DNA of 64,000 bases from Corynebacterium bovis DSM 20582 = CIP 54.80 (lineage in GTDB: Bacteria; Actinomycetota; Actinomycetes; Mycobacteriales; Mycobacteriaceae). Below, one piece after another: positions 1 through 12,597 of the stretch. The stretch lies in assembly GCF_030408615.1 (NCBI RefSeq), contig NZ_CP047187.1, positions 2,356,001-2,420,000 of the forward strand, read 5' to 3'. A program made the translations under genes and the position numbers. The notes beneath the pieces were generated by a model. It was not told where the DNA came from. It saw only the letters and a list, made by a program, of their open reading frames with translations, and made no database searches. Positions within the stretch are counted from its first letter, which is position 1, and each line of letters opens with the position of its first letter.

Positions 1-408
1 CGGCAGCGTGAGCTCGCCGGTGAGCACCGCGGCATCCGCCGCCGGGAGGAGCTCACCCTCCACACCGAAGTTCGTCGTGACGTGGGCGTGGGCGTCGTCG
101 CCGCCGGGGGCGGCCGTGACGGCGAGGGACCCGCCCGGCTTGAGCAGGCCGTCGACGGTGACACCGGTCGTGCCCGCGGCCTCGTCGGCCGTCGGGAGCG
201 ACGCCGGGTCGACGGCCGGGGCGGCCGGGGCCTCGACGACCGCCGGGGCCGGGTCGGCCGCCGGGGTCTCGGCACCGGCGACGGCCCCGCCGGCGACCCC
301 GCCGAGGCCGAGGGCCAGCGCGGCGGCGGCGCCGGTGCCCGCCAGGATGCGGCGGGTGCGGGTCGCGCGGGTGGTACGGGTGGTGGACGTCATCGTGGCG
401 TCGGTCAT
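1..408 (-). CDS. Exported protein of unknown function, cut by the window edge
   Basis: The frame is open from ATG 408 to the left edge, giving the first 136 residues only. Residues 1-20 are Thr/Arg-rich and basic, followed by a hydrophobic Ala/Gly/Leu core (about 21-45) ending in an AGA-type cleavage site, so it is a signal peptide. The mature part starts with a Pro/Ala/Val-rich linker and then a stretch with LLKPGGSLAVTA. I do not recognise a family. A two-part motif shared with the ECF sigma gene lies at 567-594, about 160 bp upstream. The C-terminus and the next gene are outside the window, so the length is unknown. Confidence 0.75.
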   Translation of the reverse strand, partial: MTDATMTSTTRTTRATRTRRILAGTGAAAALALGLGGVAGGAVAGAETPAADPAPAVVEAPAAPAVDPASLPTADEAAGTTGVTVDGLLKPGGSLAVTAAPGGDDAHAHVTTNFGVEGELLPAADAAVLTGELTLP

Positions 409-700
409 GATGTGATCCTCGCTCTCTGCTCTGTGGTCGTCCGGTCGTGCGGCCGGTGGGGTCCGGGGACCCCGTCGCCCGGTCCCGGCCCGGTCGGGGT
501 GACCCGTCCGGCGGGCACCGGGGCGGTGCGGCCGCGACCGCGGCTCTCCGTCGCGGTCTGTTGTGTCTGTGACGGGAACGGCCCCGGCGTTACAGGGGCG
601 GTGCGGATCCCGGCGCGGATCCCGGCGCGAGCAGCGGCCACCCCGGGCCGGTCCGGGCCGGTCACCGCAGGTCAGCTCCGGTCCCGGAGCGACCGGACGG
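409..700. other. Intergenic region upstream of the first exported protein
   Basis: This 292-bp gap separates the stop of the anti-sigma-like gene (701) from the start at 408, both on the minus strand. It is very G+C-rich and holds the TGTAACGCC-N12-GTCACAG motif at 567-594. I see no open frame with coding character and no clear housekeeping -10 box. Confidence 0.6.
567..594 (-). promoter_or_regulatory. Two-part motif TGTAACGCC-N12-GTCACAG (copy 1)
   Basis: Read on the minus strand, TGTAACGCC (586-594) is followed 12 nt later by GTCACAG (567-573). Copy 2 at 2906-2933 has identical half sites at identical spacing. GTAAC is the -35 type reported for SigD-like ECF factors in this order, and GTCACAG resembles the MtrA site of mycobacteria; which applies is not decided by the sequence. 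Confidence 0.5.
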
Positions 701-2191
701 TCAGTGGCACGTCATGTCGTACGTGCGCGCGTCCGCGCCGGCCCCGCCGGCCGGCTCCCCCGCCCCGGCCGCGTCCCCCGCCCCGGCGCCCGGGTCCGCG
801 GGGTCGCGGGCGGCGTCGTCCCCCTCCACCCGCAACCGGGTGTAGACGGTGAGGTTGTAGCCGCAGGACCGGCGGGTGTCGGCCGTGACCCGCACCCGGT
901 GCGGGCGGACGGTGCTGTCCGCGCACGACGGGTCGCAGTCGTTGGCCCATTCCGTGCCGGTGGCCGTGGCCCGGGGCGACCCCCACCCGGTCCACGTGAG
1001 GTCGCTGAGCCGGTCGTTGTTGTCGCCGCAGGCGAGGCTCACCGACCGCGGCCCCTCGGTCCCGACGACGTTGACGCAGTCGACGATCCCGGCGGCGTCG
1101 ACGGTCGTCGTCACCCCGTCGGCGACGAGCCCCCGGACCTGCGTCAACTGCCCGGTCGCGGGGAGGAACGTCATGTCGAGCCCGCTCGGCCCGTTGGTCA
1201 CGGTGGCGGTCGCGTCGTCCCCCGACCCCGGCCGGGCGGTGACGGTGTTGCCCGGCGCGTCGGCGACGATGAGGTACAGCTCCCGCTGCTGGTCACCGGC
1301 GAGGCCCGGGGTGGTGAGGAGCCCGACGGCCCCGCGCACGACGTCGTCACCCCAGTGCGCGCGGATGAGCTCCGTGAGCCGCGCCCGGTCCGCCCCGGTC
1401 CGGCGCAGGTCGGCGAGGTCGATCTCCCCGGTCGGGGTGACGACCGCGGGGGTGCCCGCGGCGGCCTGCCGCTGCCGGGTGTCGGCGAGGGCGCGCAGCG
1501 CGGGGCTCAGGCGGTCGGTGGTGGTCACCGTGACGCGGGCCGTGCCGCCGTCGCGCCCGACCTGGGTCGTGGTGACGACGCTGCCCGTCGCGTCCGCGTC
1601 CGTCCGCCCCTGGTAGTCCCGCGCGGTGGGGGGCACGTCCCCGTCCGCGCGCCGGTCGACGGCCTGCGCGGTGGAGGTGAGCAGGTCCGCGGCGCCGGCC
1701 TCGGGGGTCGCGGAGTCGCGGAGCCCGGGGACGGCGACGACCGCGCCGACGACGAGGACCACGGCGGCCGCCGCCGCGAGCAGGCCGCGGGCCACCGGGG
1801 TGCGCCGGCGCGTCCCGGGTGCCCGGCCGTCACCGCCGGTCCGGCCGCGCAGGCGGCGGGCGCGCCGGTGGGCGTCGAGCGGCACGGGGGCATCGCCGGT
1901 GGCTCCACCGGACGGGACATCGCCGGTGGCGTCACCGGACGGGGCAGCGCCGCCGGCCCCACCGGCCGTCACGTCGCCGCCGGTCGCGGCCGCGCCGGCC
2001 GCCTCCCCGTCGAGGATCGCGGCGAGATCGCGCCCGGCCCGCTGTCGTTCCGCGGCGGACAGCGTCGTCCCCGGGACCGGGTTCGCGGCCCGGAGCCTGC
2101 CGAGGACGTCGCGGGGGTCACGGGCGTCGCGGGCGTCGTGCCCGTCCCCGCGACGCCGCCGGTCACCTGCCGCACTCCTGTGGTCGTCCAT
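701..2191 (-). CDS. Membrane-anchored anti-sigma-like protein (CU044_5270-type)
   Basis: The protein has about 496 residues. An N-terminal cytoplasmic part contains DVLGRLRAANPVPG, which looks like the short sigma-binding segment of such partners. A single membrane helix (LLAAAAAVVLVVGAVVAVPG) lies near residue 150, followed by a large extracytoplasmic domain with several Cys near the C-terminus. It lies directly downstream of the ECF sigma gene on the same strand, 28 nt after its stop when ATG 2191 is used. An alternative ATG at 2215 leaves only 4 nt, but 2191 is preceded by AGGACAGGACAGAC, a better ribosome site. Known: CU044_5270 proteins pair with ECF factors. Inferred: it sequesters the sigma factor at the membrane. 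What signal it senses is unknown. Confidence 0.7.
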   Translation of the reverse strand: MDDHRSAAGDRRRRGDGHDARDARDPRDVLGRLRAANPVPGTTLSAAERQRAGRDLAAILDGEAAGAAATGGDVTAGGAGGAAPSGDATGDVPSGGATGDAPVPLDAHRRARRLRGRTGGDGRAPGTRRRTPVARGLLAAAAAVVLVVGAVVAVPGLRDSATPEAGAADLLTSTAQAVDRRADGDVPPTARDYQGRTDADATGSVVTTTQVGRDGGTARVTVTTTDRLSPALRALADTRQRQAAAGTPAVVTPTGEIDLADLRRTGADRARLTELIRAHWGDDVVRGAVGLLTTPGLAGDQQRELYLIVADAPGNTVTARPGSGDDATATVTNGPSGLDMTFLPATGQLTQVRGLVADGVTTTVDAAGIVDCVNVVGTEGPRSVSLACGDNNDRLSDLTWTGWGSPRATATGTEWANDCDPSCADSTVRPHRVRVTADTRRSCGYNLTVYTRLRVEGDDAARDPADPGAGAGDAAGAGEPAGGAGADARTYDMTCH

Positions 2192-2219
2192 GTCTGTCCT
2201 GTCCTCTCGACCCATCCGT

Positions 2220-2819
2220 CTACCCGCCCGTCCCGTCGGCGCCGAGGGCCCGGGCGAGCCGGCGGCGCGCCCGGTGCAACCGCACCCGCGCGCTGCCCCG
2301 CGTCACCCCGAGCACCGTCGCGATGTCCGCCGGGTCCAGGTCCTCCCACGTGTGGAGGGTGAGGATCTCCCGGTCGGCCTCCGACAGGGTCCCCATCGCC
2401 TGGGCGACGTCGATGTGCAGGTCGACGGCCGACGCCTCGTCCGGCGAGGTCCCCCGCCGCCGTTCCCGTCCCGCGACGGCCTCCCGGGCGTCCCGGTCCC
2501 GCTCCCGGCCCCGGTAGAACTCCAGGACGACGTTGCGGGAGATGCCGTACAGCCAGGGCAGCGGTGCGCCCCGGAGGGACTCCCGGGTGGTCCACGCGCG
2601 GAGGAAGACCTCGGCCGCCATGTCCTGGGCCGTGGCCCGGTCCGACCGTCGCGTGAGGTACGCCAGGACCTGCCCGTAGTGCTCCTCGTAGACGGAGGTG
2701 AACCACCGGCGGTCCCGCCGTGTCCGGGTGTCGAGGGGAGGGGATGTCACCTGGTGCGGGCCTGTCGTGTCTCGGGGCACCCGCCCGGGGGCGGGGGCCG
2801 TGGGTACCGTGGGTCTCAT
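2220..2819 (-). CDS. ECF (sigma-70 family) RNA polymerase sigma factor
   Basis: Region 2 is clear in WFTSVYEEHYGQVLAYLTRR and the DMAAEVFLRAW motif. Region 4 is clear in MGTLSEADREILTLHTWEDL followed by a helix-turn-helix with GVTRGSARVRLHRARRRL. There is no region 1 or 3, as expected of ECF factors. The start is uncertain: ATG 2819 gives 199 residues, GTG 2750 gives 176 and fits the usual short N-terminus, and GTG 2897 is also open. It is the first gene of a two-gene unit with the anti-sigma-like gene. A TGTAACGCC/GTCACAG motif at 2906-2933 lies just upstream, which would fit autoregulation. It is not assigned to SigD or another named factor. Confidence 0.85.
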   Translation of the reverse strand: MRPTVPTAPAPGRVPRDTTGPHQVTSPPLDTRTRRDRRWFTSVYEEHYGQVLAYLTRRSDRATAQDMAAEVFLRAWTTRESLRGAPLPWLYGISRNVVLEFYRGRERDRDAREAVAGRERRRGTSPDEASAVDLHIDVAQAMGTLSEADREILTLHTWEDLDPADIATVLGVTRGSARVRLHRARRRLARALGADGTGG

Positions 2820-2905
2820 GCTCGTGGGCACGGCGCGGACCGTGCCGCCCCGTGGGTCGCCGGGGGCGGGCCGCGGATCCGGTCCGCACCCGGCCACCGC
2901 ACGGA

Positions 2906-2933
2906 CTGTGACCGTGGCGGGCCGGGCGTTACA
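2906..2933 (-). promoter_or_regulatory. Two-part motif TGTAACGCC-N12-GTCACAG (copy 2)
   Basis: On the minus strand TGTAACGCC (2925-2933) is followed after exactly 12 nt by GTCACAG (2906-2912), as in copy 1 at 567-594. It lies upstream of the ECF sigma gene, so it is a candidate autoregulatory promoter or a response-regulator operator. Confidence 0.5.
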
Positions 2934-3236
2934 CCCGGGTTCCGGGACCGGGACCGGGGCGGGGCGGGGCGGGGCGGGGGCGGGACGCCGACGCGGGGAC
3001 GCCGGCGCGGCGCGGCGGGCGTCGTCGTCCTCCCCCGGTCCACTCCCCTCATCCTCCCCCCGGGTGGGGCGACCGGGGCGGGCCCGGGGTCCTCCGCGTG
3101 TCGCGGACCGCGCCCGGCCCCCGCCGCCGGAGGGGACGACGGCCCCCTTGTCGCAGGTCAGGAGGGTCGGAGCGGGGGCCTCGCGGGAGTCTGCGGCGAA
3201 ACTGCCGATCAGCTGTGCGAATGCGGCCGTCCACGC

Positions 3237-3242
3237 TAAACT
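3237..3242 (+). promoter_or_regulatory. -10 box TAAACT for the secreted Pro-rich protein
   Basis: TAAACT fits the corynebacterial TANNNT -10 consensus inside the only A+T-rich part of the gap. It would start transcription near 3249, about 32 nt before ATG 3281, leaving room for the GAAGGGCGAG ribosome site. Confidence 0.4.
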
Positions 3243-3280
3243 TGTTATTCCTCACAACGTAATGACCCGAAGGGCGAGCC

Positions 3281-4198
3281 ATGACGAAGTTCCTCCGGAC
3301 CGGCCGACGTCGGCACACCCTCGGCGTCGCCACCGCGGTCGTCGCCGCGGTGACGGCGCTCGGTGCCGGCACCGCGACCGCGACCGCGCAGATCCCGCCG
3401 CTGCCCGACCTCCGGGAGCTCCTCTCCCCGGGACAGGGGCAGACACCCCCGCCGTCGGGCCCCGGCGCCTCGGACGGTGACGGTTCCGCCCCGGCGGCGC
3501 CGGCCGCCCCCGCGTCACCCGGTGCCCCCGCCCCGGGCGACACCCCCGCCCCGCCGGCCCTGCCGCAGCTCCAGCTGCCGCAGCTGCCCCAGCTGCCGCC
3601 GCCCCCGGCGCTCCCGGCACTGCCCGCCCCCTCCCTCCCCCCCCCGGAGCTGTCGGGGATGGCGCTGCCGTCGATCGGCGGGCTCGACTTCGCACCCCCG
3701 GGCCCGATCCCGGACATGATCACCCCCACCGGGGAGACGTACACGGTGCAGTCGGACTCGACGGCCCTGCTGGGCAACGTCAAGCTCTCCTACGTCAGCA
3801 TCGACACGATGCAGGGGCCGCGCCCCGCGATCCGGATCGACGCCGACCGCGTGGTGCTCGACAACCTCCGCGTCCGCTTCCCCGGCACCGGCGCGGGCGT
3901 CACGGACGTGTGGCAGCGCAGCGGCCCCGGCCAGACGACCACCCTCACCGGCAACTTCCACATCATCGTGAAGTCGCTGACGGTCACCCCGAAGATCGCC
4001 GGGGTCGCCCTCCCGTTCGCCGTGCCCGTCGACGCCTCGTGGGCGCCGGAGCAGGTCGGCGAGGAGCTGAAGAAGGTCGGGGCCGGGCTGCCCGACGCGA
4101 TCTCCGACCAGACGGTCATGCTCAACTGCACGATGGAGACGTACTACATCTCCTCGGACAGCCTCGTCGGCGGCCCGGGGACGACGATCTCCGCCTGA
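3281..4198 (+). CDS. Secreted Pro-rich protein of unknown function
   Basis: The protein has 305 residues. A signal peptide occupies residues 1 to about 36, cut after TATAQ. Residues 37-145 are dominated by Pro, Ala, Gln and Leu (PQLQLPQLPQLPPPPALPAL), which suggests an extended wall-spanning stalk. From about 150 there is a compact C-terminal domain with TYTVQSDSTALLGNVKLSYV and two regularly spaced beta-rich segments, ending in a Cys-containing NCTMETYYISS strand. I do not recognise a named family. It stands alone, with its own promoter-like box at 3237 and a GAAGGGCGAG ribosome site, and ends convergent to the SGNH hydrolase. A structural envelope role is only an inference from the stalk-plus-domain layout. 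Confidence 0.8.
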   Translation: MTKFLRTGRRRHTLGVATAVVAAVTALGAGTATATAQIPPLPDLRELLSPGQGQTPPPSGPGASDGDGSAPAAPAAPASPGAPAPGDTPAPPALPQLQLPQLPQLPPPPALPALPAPSLPPPELSGMALPSIGGLDFAPPGPIPDMITPTGETYTVQSDSTALLGNVKLSYVSIDTMQGPRPAIRIDADRVVLDNLRVRFPGTGAGVTDVWQRSGPGQTTTLTGNFHIIVKSLTVTPKIAGVALPFAVPVDASWAPEQVGEELKKVGAGLPDAISDQTVMLNCTMETYYISSDSLVGGPGTTISA

Positions 4199-4228
4199 CG
4201 CGCGTCCCCCCACCCCACCCGGCGGGCC

Positions 4229-4330
4229 GGGCCCACCGTGCCCCCCGCGGGGTCGGGCCGTCGGCCCCCTCCGGGCCGGGCCCACCGGGCCCACCGTGCC
4301 CCCCGCGGGGTCGGGCCGTCGGCCCCCTCC
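4229..4330. repeat. Direct repeat of 44 bp, 58 bp apart, between convergent genes
   Basis: The 44-bp copy at 4229-4272 is repeated at 4287-4330. Each copy has CCCCCCGCGGGG and GGGCCGTCGGCCC, which can fold, so the pair may also act as a two-way terminator between the secreted-protein gene and the SGNH gene. Confidence 0.7.
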
Positions 4331-4359
4331 CCTCCCCTTTCCCGCCCCCCCGGGGCGGG

Positions 4360-5232
4360 TCAGTAGCGCGCGGCGATCTGCTCCGCGGCGTTGCGCACCC
4401 CGTCCCCCGACAGGTGCACCATGAGGTTGTACTGCGGGGTCTGGGTGTCGACGACCCCCGCGACCCACGCCTGACCCCCCGGCTGGCACATGTCGTGCCC
4501 GCGGGTCTGGGCCCGCAGGTCGAGGAACTCCGCACCGTTCCGGGCCGCCCCGTCGCGGGCGAGCTCCCACAGGAGGTTCTCCGTCGCACCGATCGACCCG
4601 ACCGGCAGTTCCGTCGGCGGCAGGCCGTTGAGCCGCAGCGGGCACGTGTTGCCCCGGTCGTTGGTGATCGACGGGTAGGACACGAAGAGCAGCCGCGCGT
4701 TCGGCGCCGCCGCCCGGACCCGCTGCGCCACCCGGTCGAAGCCCTGCGCCGCCGCGCCCGGGTCGATCGCGCCGTTGGAGGCCAGGCCGTCGTTCGCCCC
4801 GATCATGACGGGCACGAACGCCGTCCCCGGGTTCAACGCCCCGGCGCGCACCGCCTCGTCGATGTGGGCGTCGATGACGTTGCCCTCCCCGTACAGCCGC
4901 GTGCCGTTGCACGAGAAGTCCTGCACCGGGGCGCCGGTGATCCGCCCGACCTCCGTCGCCGGCCGGTACTCCCCCTTCACGCAGCCCTGCTCCCCCAGCC
5001 CGGTGAGCGCGCCGACGACCTGGGGCAGCGTCGTGTTCGCGAAGTAGGAGTCCCCGAGCATGACGATCCCCCCGTGGTCGTCGGCCTGCGCGGCGGGCGT
5101 CACACCCGTCACGGCGGCGACGGTCGCCGCCCCCACCGTGAGTGCGGCGGCGACCGAGGTCACCACCGTCCGTCGGCCCGCCGTGAGCGCGTCGGCGATG
5201 GAGGTCCACCGCGTGGTCCGCCTGTGCTTCAT
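4360..5232 (-). CDS. Secreted SGNH/GDSL-family hydrolase
   Basis: The protein has 290 residues. A basic N-terminus and hydrophobic stretch (22-50) end in AQA, so residues 51 onward are exported. The family blocks are all present: nucleophile Ser62 in MLGDSYF, Asn147 in GAND, and His273 in MVHLSGDG near the C-terminus. Cys84, Cys108 and others could form disulfides. The family contains esterases and lipases acting outside the membrane; the substrate here cannot be read from the sequence. The gene follows accD3 on the same strand after a 295-bp gap that includes a CGTAAC-N17-CGTTGG pair (near 5300-5327), so it probably has its own promoter rather than belonging to the pks13 operon. Confidence 0.9.
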   Translation of the reverse strand: MKHRRTTRWTSIADALTAGRRTVVTSVAAALTVGAATVAAVTGVTPAAQADDHGGIVMLGDSYFANTTLPQVVGALTGLGEQGCVKGEYRPATEVGRITGAPVQDFSCNGTRLYGEGNVIDAHIDEAVRAGALNPGTAFVPVMIGANDGLASNGAIDPGAAAQGFDRVAQRVRAAAPNARLLFVSYPSITNDRGNTCPLRLNGLPPTELPVGSIGATENLLWELARDGAARNGAEFLDLRAQTRGHDMCQPGGQAWVAGVVDTQTPQYNLMVHLSGDGVRNAAEQIAARY

Positions 5233-5460
5233 TGTCAGCTCCGATCATCCGGCACCGTGGCACCCCGGGCGGGCACCTCACGGCGACTGCGTCAACGTCA
5301 CTTCAGACCAACGGCACAGATGTACCAGGCGTTACGCATATCTACAGCTCACCGGGGCAGCATGTCTGCTGCGCCCTGTATCCTGCTGCAACAGTTCAGA
5401 TAATTCGGAATGTTCGCCCCTCCCCCGGCGACCGGGCGCCCCCGCACCGCGCCCGACCCC

Positions 5461-5524
5461 CGGCGACCCCGGCGTCGTCCCCCCTACCGGCGACCCCGGC
5501 GTCGTCCCCCCTACCGGCGACCGC
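5461..5524. repeat. 27-bp tandem repeat, about 2.3 copies
   Basis: Copies start at 5461, 5488 and 5515 (partial) and carry CGGCGACCCCGGCGTCGTCC. The array touches the 3' end of accD3, whose stop is at 5528. It lies outside coding sequence. Confidence 0.75.
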
Positions 5525-5527
5525 GGG

Positions 5528-7116
5528 TCACATCGGCAGGATCGTGTGCTTCTTCCGCACCTCCGGCACGTCCTTCGACCGGAGCTGCCGCAGCGCCCGG
5601 CGGAGGGTCACCCGGGTGTCCTGCGGCTGGATCATCGCGTCGATGTAGCCGCGCTCCGCCGCGACGTACGGGCTCGTCATGTTCGCGTTGTAGAAGTCCA
5701 TGAACATCTTCTTCGCGGCGGGCCGCTTCTCCGGGGGCATCGCCGCCAGTTCGCGGCCCTTCATCATGACGACGGCCGCCTCCGCGCCCATGACGGCGAT
5801 CTGCGCCGTCGGCCACGCGAAGGACAGGTCCGCCCCGAGCGACTTCGACCCCATGACGGCCCAGCCGCCGCCGAAACCCTTCCGCACGACGAGGCTGATC
5901 TTCGGCACCGTCGACTCCGCGAGGACGAACCCCAGCTTCGCGCCGCGGTGGATGAGGCCGAGCTTCTCCTGCTCCACCCCGGGCAGGTAGCCGGGGGTGT
6001 CGACGACGTAGATGATCGGGATGCCGTAGGCGTCGCAGATGCGGATGAACCGCGCGGCCTTGTCCGCGGCCTCGGCGTCGAGGCACCCGGCGAGCATCAT
6101 CGGCTGGTTCGCCACGACGCCCACGCTGTGCCCGTCGACCCGCGCGAACGCGGTGATGATGTTCTGGCCGTACTCCTCCTGGAGCTCGAGGATGTTCTCG
6201 TCGTCGAAGATGCGGGTGAGGACGTCCATGATGTCGTACCCGGCGTTGGGGTCGTCCGGGACGATCGCGGCGAGCTCCCCGTCGCGGGGCTGGGGGGCGT
6301 CGTCCGGGGCGTAGAACTCCGGAGTGTCCTCGAAGGCGGTCGACGGCAGGTGGTCCAGCAGGTCACGGACGTAGCGGAAGGCGTCCTCCTCGCTCGACGC
6401 GACGTGCTGGATGTTGCCGTTCTGGGCCTGGACCCGGGCGCCGCCGAGGTCCTGCATGCTCACCTTCTCGCCCGTGACGGACTCGATGACGGCGGGGCCG
6501 GTGACGAACATCGTCGTCTGCTCCTCGACGGCGATGATGAAGTCCGTCGTCGCGGGGGCGTACACCGCGCCGCCCGCGCAGTTGCCGAGGAGCACGGAGA
6601 TCTGCGGGGTGAGGCCGGACAGCGGCAGCTGGCGACGGGCGATCTCCGCGTACCAGGCCAGGGACGTCACCGCGTCCTGGATGCGCGCGCCACCCGAGTC
6701 GTTGATGCCGATGACCGGGCAGCCGACCTTCCCCGCCATGTTCACGACCTCGACGACCTTCTTGCCGAACGTCGCGCCGACCGAGCCGCCGTACACGGAC
6801 TTGTCGTGCGAGTACACCGCGACGGTGCGGCCGTCGATGGTCGCGTAGCCGGCGACGACACCGTCGCCGTAGGGGGCGTCCGGGTCGCCCGGGGTGCGGC
6901 CGAGGGCGCCGATCTCCCGGAACGACCCGGGGTCGACGAGCTGGTCGATGCGCTGGCGCGGGGTCGAGATGCCGGCCGCGTCACGCTTCGCCTTCGCCCG
7001 CTCGCTGCCCGGGTCCTCCGCCGCGGCGAGCCGCCGGTGCAGGTCGGCGAGCTTCTCCGCCGTGGTGAGGGGACCCGGGTGGTCTCCGCCGAACTGGGGG
7101 TTCTCCGGTGTTCCGG

Positions 7117-7120
<4 letters not shown>
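5528..7120 (-). CDS. accD3: Acyl-CoA carboxylase beta subunit for mycolate synthesis (AccD3, AccD4 in mycobacteria)
   Basis: This is the carboxyltransferase subunit that, with a biotinylated alpha subunit encoded elsewhere, carboxylates the long acyl-CoA that Pks13 uses as extender. The 530 residues show the two crotonase-like halves of biotin-dependent carboxyltransferases: INDSGGARIQ and GNCAGGAVYAPA in the N-half, and VDTPGYLPG, KGFGGGWAVMGSK and AVMGAEAA in the C-half, ending HTILPM as is usual in this family. The start is GTG 7120, which overlaps the pks13 TGA (GTGA), so translation is coupled. The position next to pks13 separates it from the AccD paralogues of propionyl/acetyl-CoA metabolism. 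Confidence 0.96.
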
Positions 7121-12384
<5,264 letters not shown>

Positions 12385-12523
12385 GTCGTCGATCTTTCCT
12401 GTCGTCATTCTCGTGAACAGATGACGGCCACCGTCCGTCAGCGCCACACGGTGGTCCGGGTGGCCGGGGCCGCGGGGCACCCGTGGGGGACTGACGAGTC
12501 GAACGATGGCCGCGCGCCCGACA

Positions 12524-12529
12524 TTACTA
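12524..12529 (-). promoter_or_regulatory. Possible -10 box (TAGTAA) upstream of pks13
   Basis: TAGTAA(T) on the minus strand is the only A+T-rich hexamer in the 213-bp gap between fadD32 and pks13. It would give a leader of about 130 nt. No good -35 is seen. Confidence 0.3.
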
Positions 12530-12597
12530 CCCGCCGGGCCGGGGGTCAGACCGTGCCGGGCGCTGTCCGCCGGGCAGGGGGTCGGGCCGGGCCGGGC

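Larger units (their letters stand above)
2820..3280. other. Divergent intergenic region between ECF sigma gene and secreted-protein gene
   Basis: The 461-bp gap holds the motif copy 2 at 2906-2933, a run of GGGGC units at about 2950-2985 that could form a G-quadruplex on the plus strand, and near its right end a less G+C-rich stretch (3225-3265) with the promoter of the secreted protein. No gene is seen. Confidence 0.55.

Noticed and set aside
5461..5524. Possible attachment site for an integrated element
   Set aside because: The repeats are adjacent and short, with no integrase, tRNA or foreign gene nearby.
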